Notes under the pieces: model-generated
Databases searched by the model: none
What the model saw: the letters and a program-made list of their open reading frames with translations, nothing else
Told to the model about the DNA's origin: nothing
Translations under genes and position numbers: made by a program
NCBI RefSeq assembly: GCF_010686705.1
Contig: NZ_JAAGWY010000003.1
Coordinates: 62,001 to 126,000 of the forward strand
Origin: Leifsonia tongyongensis
GTDB taxonomy: Bacteria > Actinomycetota > Actinomycetes > Actinomycetales > Microbacteriaceae
Length of the DNA stretch: 64,000 bases
Direction: 5' to 3'
In this document: in pieces, positions 1-8,156 of the stretch
Layout: the number at the start of each line of letters is the position of its first letter
Numbering within the stretch: position 1 is the stretch's first letter

Positions 1-10
1 CCGGGCTCGC

Positions 11-1510
11 TCATCCGTTCGCCTCGCCTTCGAGCCAGGCGACATACCGCGCCCGCCATTCGGCGTTCATCGGATAGAGGCCGTCGACGCTTTCGCCCGC
101 CGCGACCTGCTGCGCGATGAAGGACTCCTGCCGCTCCTGCTCGATCGCGTCGTCGACGACCGACTCGACGAGGCCGGGCGGAATGACCAGCAGGCCGTCG
201 GCGTCGCCGACGATCACGTCGCCCGGCTGCACGGCTGCGCCGCCGCAGGCGATCGTGAGGTCGGTGTCCCATGGGACGTGACGTCGGCCGAGGACGGCGG
301 GGTGGGGGGCGGCGTAGTACGTGGGGATGTCGAGGGCGGCCACCGCGTCGAGGTCGCGGAGTCCGCCATCCGTCACCAGCCCGGCCGCGCCGCGCACTTG
401 TGCGCGGAGGGCGAGGATGTCGCCGAGCGTGCCGCTGCCGTGCTCGCCGCGCGCTTCGATCACGAGAACATCGCCCGGGTCCAGGGTGTCGAACGCGCGC
501 TTCTGGGCGTTGTAGCCGCCGCCATGGGTTTCGAAGAGGTCCGCCCTGGCGGGGATGAAGCGGAGCGTACGCGCCCGGCCGATGAGCCGCGTGTCGGGGC
601 GGGTGGGCCTGAGACCGTCGATCGAGACGTCGTCGAGCCCGCGCTTCCGCAGTTGTGAGCTGAGCGTGGCCGTGCTCACCGATGCGATCCTGGCGCGGAG
701 CTCGGGCGTGAGCACGAAACCGGGTTCCTGTTCGGGCTCCGGTTCGGTCGCCGGGAGTCCTGCCGCCTCACGCGAGCCCCAGGCTTCTTCGCGCTGCTGG
801 TCGTCGGCCAGGGGGAGGGCGCCGAACGGTGCGAAGGGCATCGTGCCCTCGACGACCGGCGTGACGAGCCGGCCCGTGCTGTGGCCATCGGTGCTGTGAC
901 CATCGATGGTGTCCACCTCGACTTCGACGGTGTCGCCCGGACGGACGACGGATGCTCCGGCCGGTGTTCCCGTGAGGATCACGTCTCCCGGCTCCAGTGT
1001 GATGAGCTGGGAGAGATCGGCGACGAGACGGGAGAACGGGAACAGCAGGGTCGCGGTCGTGTCCTCCTGGACGAGTTCGCCGTTGACCCAGGTGCGGATG
1101 CGCAGGCCGGCCGGGTCGACCTCGGTTGCGGGGAGGATCGCGGGCCCAAGGGGGGTGAAGCCGTCGGCGCCTTTGGAGCGGACGTTGGAGCCTTTGTCGG
1201 CGTAGCGCAGGTCGTAGACACCGAAATCGTTCGCTGCCGTGACGCCGGAGACGGCCGGCCAGGCGTCGGCGAGGGAGGCGTGCCGCGTGCGGCGGCCGAT
1301 GATGAGCGCCACCTCGCCCTCGAAGGCGAGGAGTTCGCAGCCGAGAGGCCGCTCGATGGCGCTGCCCGACATGGCGACGCTCGACGAGGGCTTGAGGAAG
1401 TACGACGGCTGGGCGGGGGTCCGGCCGCGTTGTGCGGCCCGGGACGGGTAGTTGAGGTGGACTGCAATCACCTTGCCAGGGGAGAGGTGCACAGCTCGCA
1501 GCTCAGTCAT
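11..1510 (-). CDS. FAH-family hydrolase fused to RraA-like aldolase/decarboxylase
   Basis: A 499-residue two-domain protein. Residues about 10-235 form a fumarylacetoacetate-hydrolase fold: the substrate-loop sequence FLKPSSS near 38, acidic metal ligands in FEGEVA near 64-66 and ANDFGVYDL near 93-101. Residues about 265-495 form an RraA/HMG-CHA aldolase-like domain with the metal-binding stretch DGGLRD. FAH-family members decarboxylate or isomerise ring-cleavage products (HpaG/HpcE type) and RraA-like enzymes cleave or decarboxylate 2-oxo-4-hydroxy acids to pyruvate, so the fusion could carry out late steps of the homoprotocatechuate meta-pathway; this is inferred from the hpaBC neighbours. 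The ATG is preceded by GGAGGAG at 8-nt spacing. An acidic/Pro linker (about 240-262) joins the domains. Genes downstream lie outside the window. Confidence 0.85.
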   Translation of the reverse strand: MTELRAVHLSPGKVIAVHLNYPSRAAQRGRTPAQPSYFLKPSSSVAMSGSAIERPLGCELLAFEGEVALIIGRRTRHASLADAWPAVSGVTAANDFGVYDLRYADKGSNVRSKGADGFTPLGPAILPATEVDPAGLRIRTWVNGELVQEDTTATLLFPFSRLVADLSQLITLEPGDVILTGTPAGASVVRPGDTVEVEVDTIDGHSTDGHSTGRLVTPVVEGTMPFAPFGALPLADDQQREEAWGSREAAGLPATEPEPEQEPGFVLTPELRARIASVSTATLSSQLRKRGLDDVSIDGLRPTRPDTRLIGRARTLRFIPARADLFETHGGGYNAQKRAFDTLDPGDVLVIEARGEHGSGTLGDILALRAQVRGAAGLVTDGGLRDLDAVAALDIPTYYAAPHPAVLGRRHVPWDTDLTIACGGAAVQPGDVIVGDADGLLVIPPGLVESVVDDAIEQERQESFIAQQVAAGESVDGLYPMNAEWRARYVAWLEGEANG

Positions 1511-1551
1511 CGTGCGGTCTCCTCCCGGCAGCCCTGCCGAACATATCGCAA

Positions 1552-1563
1552 ATCATATACGAT
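1552..1563. promoter_or_regulatory. Palindromic candidate operator upstream of the FAH-RraA gene
   Basis: ATCATATACGAT is a near-perfect 12-bp palindrome (10 of 12 symmetric) about 40 bp upstream of the FAH-RraA start, in the only AT-rich part of this gap. It resembles GntR- or IclR-type half-site layouts and may overlap the promoter (TATGAT on the minus strand). The binding protein is not known. Confidence 0.4.
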
Positions 1564-1568
1564 CCACG

Positions 1569-1610
1569 CTCGAGTCTCAATGCTCAAGTCTCAATGGGCG
1601 AGTCTCAATG
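1569..1610. repeat. Three tandem copies of a 14-bp repeat
   Basis: Three head-to-tail 14-mers: CTCGAGTCTCAATG, CTCAAGTCTCAATG and GGCGAGTCTCAATG. They share the core AGTCTCAATG and sit between the 3' end of the iclR gene and the promoter of the FAH-RraA gene. The array may be a regulatory direct repeat or simple slippage. Confidence 0.8.
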
Positions 1611-1623
1611 GGCGAGGTCGACC

Positions 1624-2325
1624 TCAGCTGAGCTCGCGCGCCACGGTGTCGGCGGCGAGCCGCAGGCGGGCGCCGAGAACGTCGACGTCGCGTCCGTTGG
1701 CGACGTACACGACAGCGACGGCCGCGGGCGGCTGGCCCGGTACGGTGAGCGGCACCGCCACGGATGCGAGACCCGGGATGACCTCGTCATGGCTCGTCGC
1801 GAAACCCCGCTCACGCGCCAGGGCGGCTTCTGCGCGCGGGTGCTCCGAATCGAGCGCGCGCCACTGCGCCTCGGTGAGGTTCGCCTGGATCGCGATGCCT
1901 GGCGCCCCCGAGGCGAGCGGATGACGTGTGCCCGGCCGCTGCGCCACCGCTGCGTGGGCGTGCGTCGGCTCCACGCTCACCAGGGTGACGACGTCGTGCC
2001 GGTCGAGCACGGTCAGGAACGCGGTCATGCCGAGTTCGTTCGCGACCGCTGTGAGGGCGGGCAGGGCCGCCGACTGCAGGTCGTGCGCGACCGAGCGGGC
2101 GAGGGCGGCCATCCGCGGACCGAGCTGCACGGCTCCGGCCGGGTCGCGCACGACCAGGCCGTGGTCTTCGAGGGTGCGGAGAATGCGGTAGGCGATCGAA
2201 CGGTGCACCCCGAGGGCGGTCGAGAGCGCCGCGATCGTCATCGGCCCGTCGGACTCGGCGAGGATCTCGAGCACGCGGATGCCGCGCGACAGCGTCTGCG
2301 AGTGCGGCTGGGGTTGTGCATCCAT
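1624..2325 (-). CDS. IclR-family transcriptional regulator of the hpa locus
   Basis: 233 residues with the IclR layout: a winged helix-turn-helix at about 10-66 (RGIRVLEILAES, then SIAYRILRTLEDHGL) and a C-terminal effector-binding domain at about 80-233. It is divergent from hpaC-hpaB, with two inverted repeats in the 87-bp gap, so it most likely controls the aromatic-acid genes; the effector is unknown. The start was set at the ATG at 2325, which lies 7 nt after a TAGGCT -10 box (2333-2338, minus strand) with no Shine-Dalgarno, suggesting a leaderless transcript. The frame stays open far upstream but that part is antisense to hpaBC and gabD. Confidence 0.85.
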   Translation of the reverse strand: MDAQPQPHSQTLSRGIRVLEILAESDGPMTIAALSTALGVHRSIAYRILRTLEDHGLVVRDPAGAVQLGPRMAALARSVAHDLQSAALPALTAVANELGMTAFLTVLDRHDVVTLVSVEPTHAHAAVAQRPGTRHPLASGAPGIAIQANLTEAQWRALDSEHPRAEAALARERGFATSHDEVIPGLASVAVPLTVPGQPPAAVAVVYVANGRDVDVLGARLRLAADTVARELS

Positions 2326-2332
2326 GCCACTC

Positions 2333-2338
2333 AGCCTA
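2333..2338 (-). promoter_or_regulatory. -10 box of iclR, leaderless start
   Basis: TAGGCT on the minus strand ends 7 nt before the iclR ATG. There is no Shine-Dalgarno, so transcription probably starts at or next to the start codon. The same hexamer precedes ptsI, the YihY gene and the acyl-CoA carboxylase gene in this window. Confidence 0.5.
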
Positions 2339-2341
2339 GTG

Positions 2342-2377
2342 TTCTTTATAAGAATTGGTCGTTCTAATATCGAACGA
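2342..2377. promoter_or_regulatory. Two inverted repeats in the iclR-hpaC gap, likely operators
   Basis: Two palindromes lie in tandem: TTCTT-TAT-AAGAA (2342-2354), and TCGTTC-N7-GAACGA (2359-2364 and 2372-2377). They occupy the space between the iclR -10 box and the hpaC ribosome-binding site (GGAGG, 2400-2404), as expected for IclR-type control of divergent promoters. Confidence 0.5.
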
Positions 2378-2412
2378 TCCGACGGCAGTGCAGCCGGATG
2401 GAGGACCGAACG

Positions 2413-2967
2413 ATGATCGCCGCAGCGCCCCAAGGGGGCGCCTTCGGGCCGGAGTCGAAGCTCTACCGGCCGCCACAGCACTTCTTCCGGGGAAGTCTCG
2501 GAAGGTTCGCGACCGGAGTCGCCGTCGTCACGTTCGACGCGGCGTCCACCGCAGAGGGAACGAGCGCGCGCCACGGCATCACCGTGAACTCGTTCACGTC
2601 CGTCTCGATGGAGCCCCCGCTCGTGCTCGTCAGCATCGCACGCAGCACCCGGGCGCACGACGAACTCGCCGGCCGGCCGTTCACCGTCAACGTGCTCGGC
2701 GCGGAGCAGGAGAAGCTCGCCACACACTTCGCCGGGCGCCCGAGCGACGAACCCGTCTGGGTCGAAGGTGGCCTCGCCCCCCGGCTCGCCGGAGTGCTCT
2801 CGTACTTCGAATGCACTCCGTGGGCCGCCTACGACGGCGGCGACCACACCCTGTACCTCGGTCAAGTCGAGAACTTCGACTACCGCACCGGCGACGCGCT
2901 CGGGTTCGTCAACGGCCGTTTCACGGCCATCCCCGAATACCTGCTCGGCGTCGAAGACCTGCTCTAG
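2413..2967 (+). CDS. hpaC: Flavin reductase component of 4-hydroxyphenylacetate 3-monooxygenase
   Basis: 184 residues of the HpaC/flavin-reductase-like FMN-binding family. The stretch FFRGSLGRFATGVAVVT (about 24-40) and TVNSFTSVSMEPPLVLVSI (about 57-75) are the flavin-binding parts of the fold. The enzyme uses NAD(P)H to make reduced flavin, which diffuses to HpaB encoded 43 bp downstream. Two in-frame ATGs exist; 2413 was chosen because GGAGG (2400-2404) stands 8 nt before it, while the ATG at 2398 overlaps that motif. It is the first gene of a run that continues through hpaB. Confidence 0.87.
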   Translation: MIAAAPQGGAFGPESKLYRPPQHFFRGSLGRFATGVAVVTFDAASTAEGTSARHGITVNSFTSVSMEPPLVLVSIARSTRAHDELAGRPFTVNVLGAEQEKLATHFAGRPSDEPVWVEGGLAPRLAGVLSYFECTPWAAYDGGDHTLYLGQVENFDYRTGDALGFVNGRFTAIPEYLLGVEDLL

Positions 2968-3009
2968 CGCATCCGCAACCGTCCACCCACCAACGAAGGA
3001 ACCGATCAC

Positions 3010-4464
3010 ATGGGAATCCGCACCGGCCAGCAGTACCTCGACAAGCTCAACGCGATGCGACCGCACGTCACGATCGACGGCGAGGTGGTGAGCGAGAACG
3101 TCGCCGAGCATCCGGCGTTCCGCAACGTCGCGCGCACCTACGCGAAACTCTTCGACATGCAGCACGACCCGGCGCACCAGGACGCCCTGACCTATCTCTC
3201 TCCGACGACCGGCGACCGGGTGGGCGCCTCGTTCCTCGTGCCGAAGACGCTCGCCGACCTCGAACACCGCCGTGCCGCCACCCAGACCTGGGCGGAATAC
3301 ACCAACGGCTTCCTCGGCCGCACCGGCGACTACATGAACAGCGCCCTCACCGCGCTCTCCGCTGCCGAGAAGTGGTTCGCGCAAGCCGACCCGAAGTACG
3401 GCGAGAACATCCGCAACTACTATGAGTACGCGCGCGAGAACGACCTGCTGGCCACCCACACGCTGATCCCGCCGCAGGTGAACCGTTCGGTCTCGGGGAG
3501 CGAGCAGATGGGCGGGCAGCTGTCCGCGCGCATCGTCGAGGAGCGGCCCGACGGCATCGTCATCCACGGTGCGCGCATGCTCGCCACGATCGCTCCGATC
3601 GCCGACGAGCTTCTCGTGTTCCCGTCGACGGTGCTCCGCGGTACGCCCGAGGACGCCCCGTACTCGTACGCGTTCGCGATCCAGAACGACGCGCCCGGCC
3701 TGCGCTACCTGTGCCGCACCTCGCTGCACAACGGGGGCAGCGTCTTCGACGAGCCGCTCGCGGCCCGCTTCGAGGAGATGGATGCGGTCGCGATCTTCGA
3801 CAACGTCTTCGTGCCCAACGAGCGCATCTTCATGCTCGGCCACCCCGAACTGTGCAACAACTTCTACGCCGAGACGGGCGCCGCCGCGCTGATGACCCAC
3901 CAGGTCGTCACGCGCACCATCGCGAAGAGCGAGTTCTTCCTCGGCCTCGCCAGCGAGATCGCGGCCTCGATCGGAATCGACGGTTTCCAGCACATCCAGG
4001 AACAGCTGGCCGAGCTGGTCGTCGACGTCGAGATCGGCAAAGCGCTGATGCGCGCTGCGGAAGTGGATGCGGCGACCAACGAATGGGGGATGCTCCAGCC
4101 CAAGTGGAGCACGCTCAACGCCGCCCGCAACTGGTACCCGAAGACGGCCCAGCGCTTCCCGCAGATCATCCGCACATTCTGTGCAAGCGGGTTGATGGCC
4201 CTCCCCGGCGAGGCGGACATCGCAAGCGACGCTCTCGAGGACATCGAGCTGTACCTGCAGGGCAAGACGCTGACGGGGCCTGAGCGGGTGAAGCTGTTCA
4301 AGCTCGCCTACGACGCGTCGATCTCCGGTTTCTCCAGCCGCCAGGCGCTCTACGAGTACTTCTTCTTCGGCGATCCCGTCCGCATGGCCGGCGCCCTGGT
4401 CAACAGCTACGACCGCGAGCCCGCCCGCGCCCGCGTTCGCGACTTCCTCGCCCGCACCGACTGA
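3010..4464 (+). CDS. hpaB: 4-hydroxyphenylacetate 3-monooxygenase, oxygenase component
   Basis: 484 residues matching the FADH2-dependent HpaB family of acyl-CoA-dehydrogenase-like monooxygenases, which hydroxylate a phenol ortho to the hydroxyl (4-hydroxyphenylacetate to homoprotocatechuate). Family-typical stretches are visible, including HDPAHQDALTYLSPTTGDRVGAS cut into its HDPAHQDALTYLS and GDRVGASFLVP parts (about 56-83) and the start LRPHV-like NAMRPHVTIDGEVV (about 15-28). It directly follows hpaC, the reductase that supplies FADH2. The exact phenol is uncertain, because related enzymes act on phenols, coumarate or 4-hydroxyphenylpropionate. No ring-cleavage dioxygenase is visible here, so the rest of the pathway must lie elsewhere. 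Confidence 0.85.
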   Translation: MGIRTGQQYLDKLNAMRPHVTIDGEVVSENVAEHPAFRNVARTYAKLFDMQHDPAHQDALTYLSPTTGDRVGASFLVPKTLADLEHRRAATQTWAEYTNGFLGRTGDYMNSALTALSAAEKWFAQADPKYGENIRNYYEYARENDLLATHTLIPPQVNRSVSGSEQMGGQLSARIVEERPDGIVIHGARMLATIAPIADELLVFPSTVLRGTPEDAPYSYAFAIQNDAPGLRYLCRTSLHNGGSVFDEPLAARFEEMDAVAIFDNVFVPNERIFMLGHPELCNNFYAETGAAALMTHQVVTRTIAKSEFFLGLASEIAASIGIDGFQHIQEQLAELVVDVEIGKALMRAAEVDAATNEWGMLQPKWSTLNAARNWYPKTAQRFPQIIRTFCASGLMALPGEADIASDALEDIELYLQGKTLTGPERVKLFKLAYDASISGFSSRQALYEYFFFGDPVRMAGALVNSYDREPARARVRDFLARTD

Positions 4465-4489
4465 CCCACCCAGCTCGCTCACGCATCCA

Positions 4490-4517
4490 TTCGCCGACTT
4501 TTCCTGTGCTCGGCGGA
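4490..4517 (+). terminator. Hairpin after hpaB
   Basis: TTCGCCGA pairs with TCGGCGGA (8 bp, one U-G pair) around a 12-nt loop that begins CTTTTCC. No clear U-tract follows, so the stop is likely Rho-dependent or partial. The gabD promoter begins immediately downstream. Confidence 0.4.
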
Positions 4518-4529
4518 AGTGAGCGTGAT

Positions 4530-4535
4530 TATGCT
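4530..4535 (+). promoter_or_regulatory. Candidate -10 box for the aldehyde dehydrogenase gene
   Basis: TATGCT lies 31 nt before the ATG at 4567, leaving a short leader that includes GAAGGAG. Together with the hairpin just upstream it suggests that gabD can be transcribed separately from hpaCB. Confidence 0.4.
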
Positions 4536-4566
4536 CGGAGATGGTCGAGACGAAGGAGCCGAAACG

Positions 4567-6042
4567 ATGAGCGAAGCGCGCGAGCACGAACTGCTGGCGA
4601 AAGTGCCGAACCAGCTGTACATCGGGGGCGAGTGGGTCGACGGGACCTCGGGTCGCGTCATTCACGTCGGCGATCCGGCGACGGATGCGACGATCAAGAC
4701 GATCGCCGACGCGTCGGTCGAGGACGGAAAGCGGGCACTCGACGCTGCGGTCGACGCGGCGGATGCGTGGGCCGCCACCGCCCCGCGCGCACGGGGTGAG
4801 ATCCTCCGTCGCGCCTTCGACCTTCTGCAGGAGCGCCGTGACGAGTTCGCCCTGCTGATGACGCTCGAAATGGGCAAGCCGCTCGCGGAGGCGAACGGCG
4901 AGGTCACCTACGGCGGAGAGTTCCTGCGCTGGTTCAGCGAGGAAGCGGTCCGCATCACCGGGCGCTACGGAACGAACCCGGAAGGGACCGGGCGGATGAT
5001 CGTGTCGCAGCATCCCGTCGGGCCGTGCTTCCTGATCACCCCGTGGAACTTCCCGCTGGCAATGGCGACCCGCAAGGTCGCGCCGGCGCTCGCCGCAGGC
5101 TGCACCGTCGTGATCAAGCCGGCCGAGCTCACGCCGCTCACCACGCTGTACTTCGCGAAACTGCTCGAAGACGCGGGCCTTCCGGGCGGCGTCCTCAACG
5201 TGATCACCACCTCGACCTCCGGTACCGTCTCGGCCCCGATCATCGCCGACCCCCGCCTGCGCAAGCTGAGTTTCACCGGTTCGACCGAGGTCGGTCGCAG
5301 GCTCATCGAGCAGTCCGCGAAGAACGTGCTCCGCACGTCGATGGAATTGGGCGGCAACGCGCCGTTCGTGGTGTTCGATGACGCCGACCTGGACAAGGCG
5401 GTCGACGGCGCGATGCTGGCCAAGTTCCGCAACATCGGCGAGGCGTGCACGGCGGCCAACCGGTTCATCGTGCAGGACACCGTCGCGGACGAGTTCGCGC
5501 GCCGGGTGACGGAGCGCGTGAACCGGTTCCGTGTGGGCCGCGGCACAGAGGACGGCGTCACGATCGGCCCCCTGATCAACGAGGATGCGGTGGCCAAGGC
5601 GCTTGCGCTCGTCACCGACGCTGTCTCCCGCGGCGCTCGTGTCCTCACCGGGGGCGACGAGATCGACGGGGACGGCAACTTCTTCGAACCGACCGTGATC
5701 ACCGACGTGGCCGCCGGGAGCGACATCCTGCGCGAGGAGATCTTCGGACCCGTGCTCTCGATCGTGCGGTTCACCGACGAGGCCGAGGCGGTGCGCATCG
5801 CGAACGATACCGAGTTCGGCCTCGTGAGCTACGTGTTCACCAAAGACCTCGCCCGCGGGCAGCGAATGATCGAGGCGCTCCAGACGGGCATGATGGGCCT
5901 CAACGTCGGCGTCGTCTCGAATGCCGCCGCGCCGTTCGGCGGCGTGAAGCAGTCGGGACTGGGCCGCGAAGGCGGTTTCGAGGGCATCCACGAGTACCTC
6001 TACACGAAGTACACGCTGACCCCCGACCCGGCGACCGCGTGA
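4567..6042 (+). CDS. gabD: NAD(P)-dependent succinate-semialdehyde-type dehydrogenase
   Basis: 491 residues of the aldehyde dehydrogenase superfamily. Visible active-site parts are PWNFP (Asn161), VIKPAE (Lys184), the general base in MELGG (Glu260) and the nucleophile in GEACTAANRF (Cys294). The C-terminal PFGGVKQSGLGREGG is typical of succinate-semialdehyde dehydrogenases. This fits the hpa locus because the homoprotocatechuate meta-pathway ends in pyruvate plus succinic semialdehyde, which this enzyme would oxidise to succinate. A 5-carboxymethyl-2-hydroxymuconate-semialdehyde dehydrogenase role (HpaE) cannot be excluded by eye. Start chosen at 4567 because GAAGGAG lies 8 nt upstream; an in-frame ATG at 4519 has no such site. 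Confidence 0.82.
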   Translation: MSEAREHELLAKVPNQLYIGGEWVDGTSGRVIHVGDPATDATIKTIADASVEDGKRALDAAVDAADAWAATAPRARGEILRRAFDLLQERRDEFALLMTLEMGKPLAEANGEVTYGGEFLRWFSEEAVRITGRYGTNPEGTGRMIVSQHPVGPCFLITPWNFPLAMATRKVAPALAAGCTVVIKPAELTPLTTLYFAKLLEDAGLPGGVLNVITTSTSGTVSAPIIADPRLRKLSFTGSTEVGRRLIEQSAKNVLRTSMELGGNAPFVVFDDADLDKAVDGAMLAKFRNIGEACTAANRFIVQDTVADEFARRVTERVNRFRVGRGTEDGVTIGPLINEDAVAKALALVTDAVSRGARVLTGGDEIDGDGNFFEPTVITDVAAGSDILREEIFGPVLSIVRFTDEAEAVRIANDTEFGLVSYVFTKDLARGQRMIEALQTGMMGLNVGVVSNAAAPFGGVKQSGLGREGGFEGIHEYLYTKYTLTPDPATA

Positions 6043-6076
6043 ATCCCCGCCGCCGATTCGGACCTCTCCTGCGGAG

Positions 6077-6082
6077 TATCGT
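6077..6082 (+). promoter_or_regulatory. -10 box of the thiolase gene, leaderless start
   Basis: TATCGT ends 6 nt before the thiolase ATG, with no Shine-Dalgarno between. The gene may therefore have its own leaderless promoter in the 46-bp gap after gabD. Confidence 0.45.
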
Positions 6083-6088
6083 GCAAGC

Positions 6089-7276
6089 ATGAGCACCACC
6101 GATGCGGTCATCGTCGACGTCATCCGCACTCCGTCTGGGCGGGGCAAGCCGGGTGGGGCCCTGTCGGACATCCATCCCGCCGACCTGCTGGCCGGAGTGC
6201 TCAGCGAGCTCGTGCGGCGCAACGACCTCGACCCCACGCTCGTCGACGATGTGATCGGCGGATGCGTCACCCAGGTCGGCGAGCAGTCGACGAACATCAC
6301 ACGGACCGCCGTGCTGAGCGCGGGCTTTCCCGACTCGGTGCCGGCCGTCACCGTCGACCGGCAGTGCGGATCCAGCCAGCAGGCGGCCGCGTTCGCCGCG
6401 CAGGGCGTGCTCGCCGGGGCGTACGACGTGGTCATCGCGTGCGGCGTCGAATCGATGAGCCGCGTGCCGATGCTGTCGAACCAGGCCGGGCGATCGACCG
6501 GGGGTGCGCTTCTCGCGAGCCGCTACCCGGACGGCCTGGTCGCGCAGGGCGTGTCGGCCGAGCTGATCGCCACCCGCTGGGGGTTCAGCAGGGAGGAGCT
6601 CGACGTGTTCTCGGCGCGGTCGCACGCGCGGGCGGCGGAGGCGGCGGCATCCGGAGCGTTCGACTCCGAACTCGTGCCCGTCGGCACACCGGACAGCGGA
6701 GGCGTCACGGCCGACGAGACGATCCGCCCGTCGACGTCGCTGGAAGGGCTCGCAGGGCTCGCGCCCTCCTTCCGCACCGACGAGCTCGCGGCGCGGTTTC
6801 CCGAGATCGACTGGAAGATCACGCCAGGCAACTCTTCGCCCCTGACCGACGGTGCATCTGCCGCTCTGATCATGAGCGCGGCGATGGCCGACCGGCTCGG
6901 GCTGCGCCCGCGGGCGCGTTTCCACTCGTTCGGGGTCGCCGGAAGCGACCCGCTGCTCATGCTCACGGGGATCGTCCCTGCGACGGAGAAGGTGCTCGCA
7001 CGCACCGGCCTGGCGGTCGACGACATCGACGCCTACGAGGTGAACGAGGCATTCGCGCCGATACCCCTGCTCTGGCAGCGCGAGTTCGAAGCCGACCCCG
7101 CACGTCTCAACCCGCGCGGCGGGGCGATCGCGCTCGGCCACGCACTCGGATCCTCGGGCACCCGCCTGCTCGCCACGCTGGTGAACCAGCTCGAGGCGAC
7201 CCGCGGTCGTTTCGGACTGCAGACGATGTGCGAGGGCGGCGGCACCGCCAACGCCACCATCATCGAGCGCCTGTAG
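6089..7276 (+). CDS. Acetyl-CoA acyltransferase (thiolase)
   Basis: 395 residues, the usual length for a type II thiolase. The acyl-accepting cysteine is in [10 protein letters not shown] (Cys93), NEAF is present near 314, the catalytic histidine is in [14 protein letters not shown] (about 351) and the second cysteine in MCEGGG (381). The histidine motif reads GHA rather than the common GHP. Thiolases cleave 3-oxoacyl-CoA with CoA or condense acetyl-CoA. The SDR gene 26 bp downstream would supply the preceding 3-hydroxyacyl-CoA oxidation, so the pair looks like the end of a beta-oxidation-type side-chain pathway. The natural acyl chain is not readable from sequence. Confidence 0.88.
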   Translation: MSTTDAVIVDVIRTPSGRGKPGGALSDIHPADLLAGVLSELVRRNDLDPTLVDDVIGGCVTQVGEQSTNITRTAVLSAGFPDSVPAVTVDRQCGSSQQAAAFAAQGVLAGAYDVVIACGVESMSRVPMLSNQAGRSTGGALLASRYPDGLVAQGVSAELIATRWGFSREELDVFSARSHARAAEAAASGAFDSELVPVGTPDSGGVTADETIRPSTSLEGLAGLAPSFRTDELAARFPEIDWKITPGNSSPLTDGASAALIMSAAMADRLGLRPRARFHSFGVAGSDPLLMLTGIVPATEKVLARTGLAVDDIDAYEVNEAFAPIPLLWQREFEADPARLNPRGGAIALGHALGSSGTRLLATLVNQLEATRGRFGLQTMCEGGGTANATIIERL

Positions 7277-7302
7277 CGTTCGCCGACACGAAGGGACCGC
7301 CC

Positions 7303-8064
7303 ATGCAGATCGAGGGATGCTCGGCAATCGTCACCGGAGGCGCATCCGGGCTCGGCCACGCAACCGCCCAGGCGCTCACGGCGGGCGGAGCCTCCGTGGT
7401 CATCCTCGACCTGCCGTCGTCGGAAGGGGAGAAGGCGGCGGTCGCACTCGGCCCCACCGCTCGGTTCGTGCCGGGGGATGTCACCGACGAGCAGCAGGTG
7501 CAGGCGGCCGTGGATGAGGCGGCGGGAATGGCGCCGCTGCGTATCCTCGTCAACTGTGCGGGCATCGCGACCCCCGGCAAAGTGATCGGGCGGGATGGCG
7601 TGCTTCCGCTCGCCCACTTCGAGCGGGTGGTGCGGGTGAACCTCGTCGGCACGTTCAACGTGATCCGGCTCGCGGCCGCGGCGATGGTGAAGACCGAGCC
7701 GGTGGGGGAGGAGCGCGGTGTGATCGTCAACACCGCGTCCGTCGCGGCGTTCGACGGCCAGATCGGGCAGCCGGCCTATTCGGCGTCCAAGGGCGGCGTT
7801 GCTGCGATGACGCTTCCGATCGCGCGTGAACTGGCGCGAGACCTCGTGCGGGTGATGACGATCGCGCCGGGGATCTTCGAGACCCCCATGATGGCGGGGC
7901 TGCCGCAAGCGGCACAGGATTCGCTCGCGGCGCAGGTGCCGCATCCGTCGCGTCTCGGCAGGCCGGCAGAGTACGCCGCCCTTGTGCGGCACATCGTCGA
8001 GAACCCCATGCTGAACGGCGAGGTCGTCCGGCTCGACGGCGCCATCCGGATGCAGCCGAAGTAA
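7303..8064 (+). CDS. SDR dehydrogenase, 3-hydroxyacyl-CoA dehydrogenase type 2-like
   Basis: 253 residues of classical short-chain dehydrogenase. The dinucleotide motif TGGASGLG is at 11-18, Asp36 in VVILDLP favours NAD over NADP, NCAG is at 84-87, and the catalytic set is Ser146 (NTAS), Tyr159 and Lys163 (YSASK). The overall pattern ([10 protein letters not shown] near the N-terminus, PGIFETPM near 190) resembles the mitochondrial HSD10/3-hydroxy-2-methylbutyryl-CoA dehydrogenase group. It follows the thiolase by 26 bp with AAGGGA before the ATG, so the two enzymes probably act in sequence on acyl-CoA intermediates. Confidence 0.85.
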   Translation: MQIEGCSAIVTGGASGLGHATAQALTAGGASVVILDLPSSEGEKAAVALGPTARFVPGDVTDEQQVQAAVDEAAGMAPLRILVNCAGIATPGKVIGRDGVLPLAHFERVVRVNLVGTFNVIRLAAAAMVKTEPVGEERGVIVNTASVAAFDGQIGQPAYSASKGGVAAMTLPIARELARDLVRVMTIAPGIFETPMMAGLPQAAQDSLAAQVPHPSRLGRPAEYAALVRHIVENPMLNGEVVRLDGAIRMQPK

Positions 8065-8065
8065 G

Positions 8066-8137
8066 GCCGAGAATCGCCGTTCCAGCCGAGGTGAACCGGC
8101 AGAACGACGACACTCGGCACCGACGGTGATTCTCGGC
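8066..8137. repeat. Long hairpin repeat, family A copy 1 (bidirectional terminator candidate)
   Basis: Imperfect 25-nt arms (8066-8090 and 8113-8137) enclose a 22-nt loop. The left arm carries GCCGAGAATCGCCGTT and a second GCCGAG. It lies between the converging SDR and RamB-like genes. The same arm sequence recurs at 27669-27742, so this is a dispersed element and not only a local terminator. Confidence 0.75.
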
Positions 8138-8156
8138 GCCAGAGACAGCGGTCCCG

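Noticed and set aside
1569-1610. Possible CRISPR-like array
   Set aside because: Only three 14-bp units without spacers and no cas genes in the window.
4567-6042. Call of HpaE (carboxymethyl-hydroxymuconate-semialdehyde dehydrogenase)
   Set aside because: The C-terminal PFGGVKQSGLGREGG and general pattern fit succinate-semialdehyde dehydrogenases better, though substrate cannot be proved by eye.
2326-6435. A very long minus-strand open frame continuing upstream of iclR (over 1300 codons)
   Set aside because: It is antisense to hpaC, hpaB, gabD and the thiolase, has no recognisable domains and is low-complexity Arg/Gly/Asp-rich sequence as produced by reverse frames of high-GC genes.
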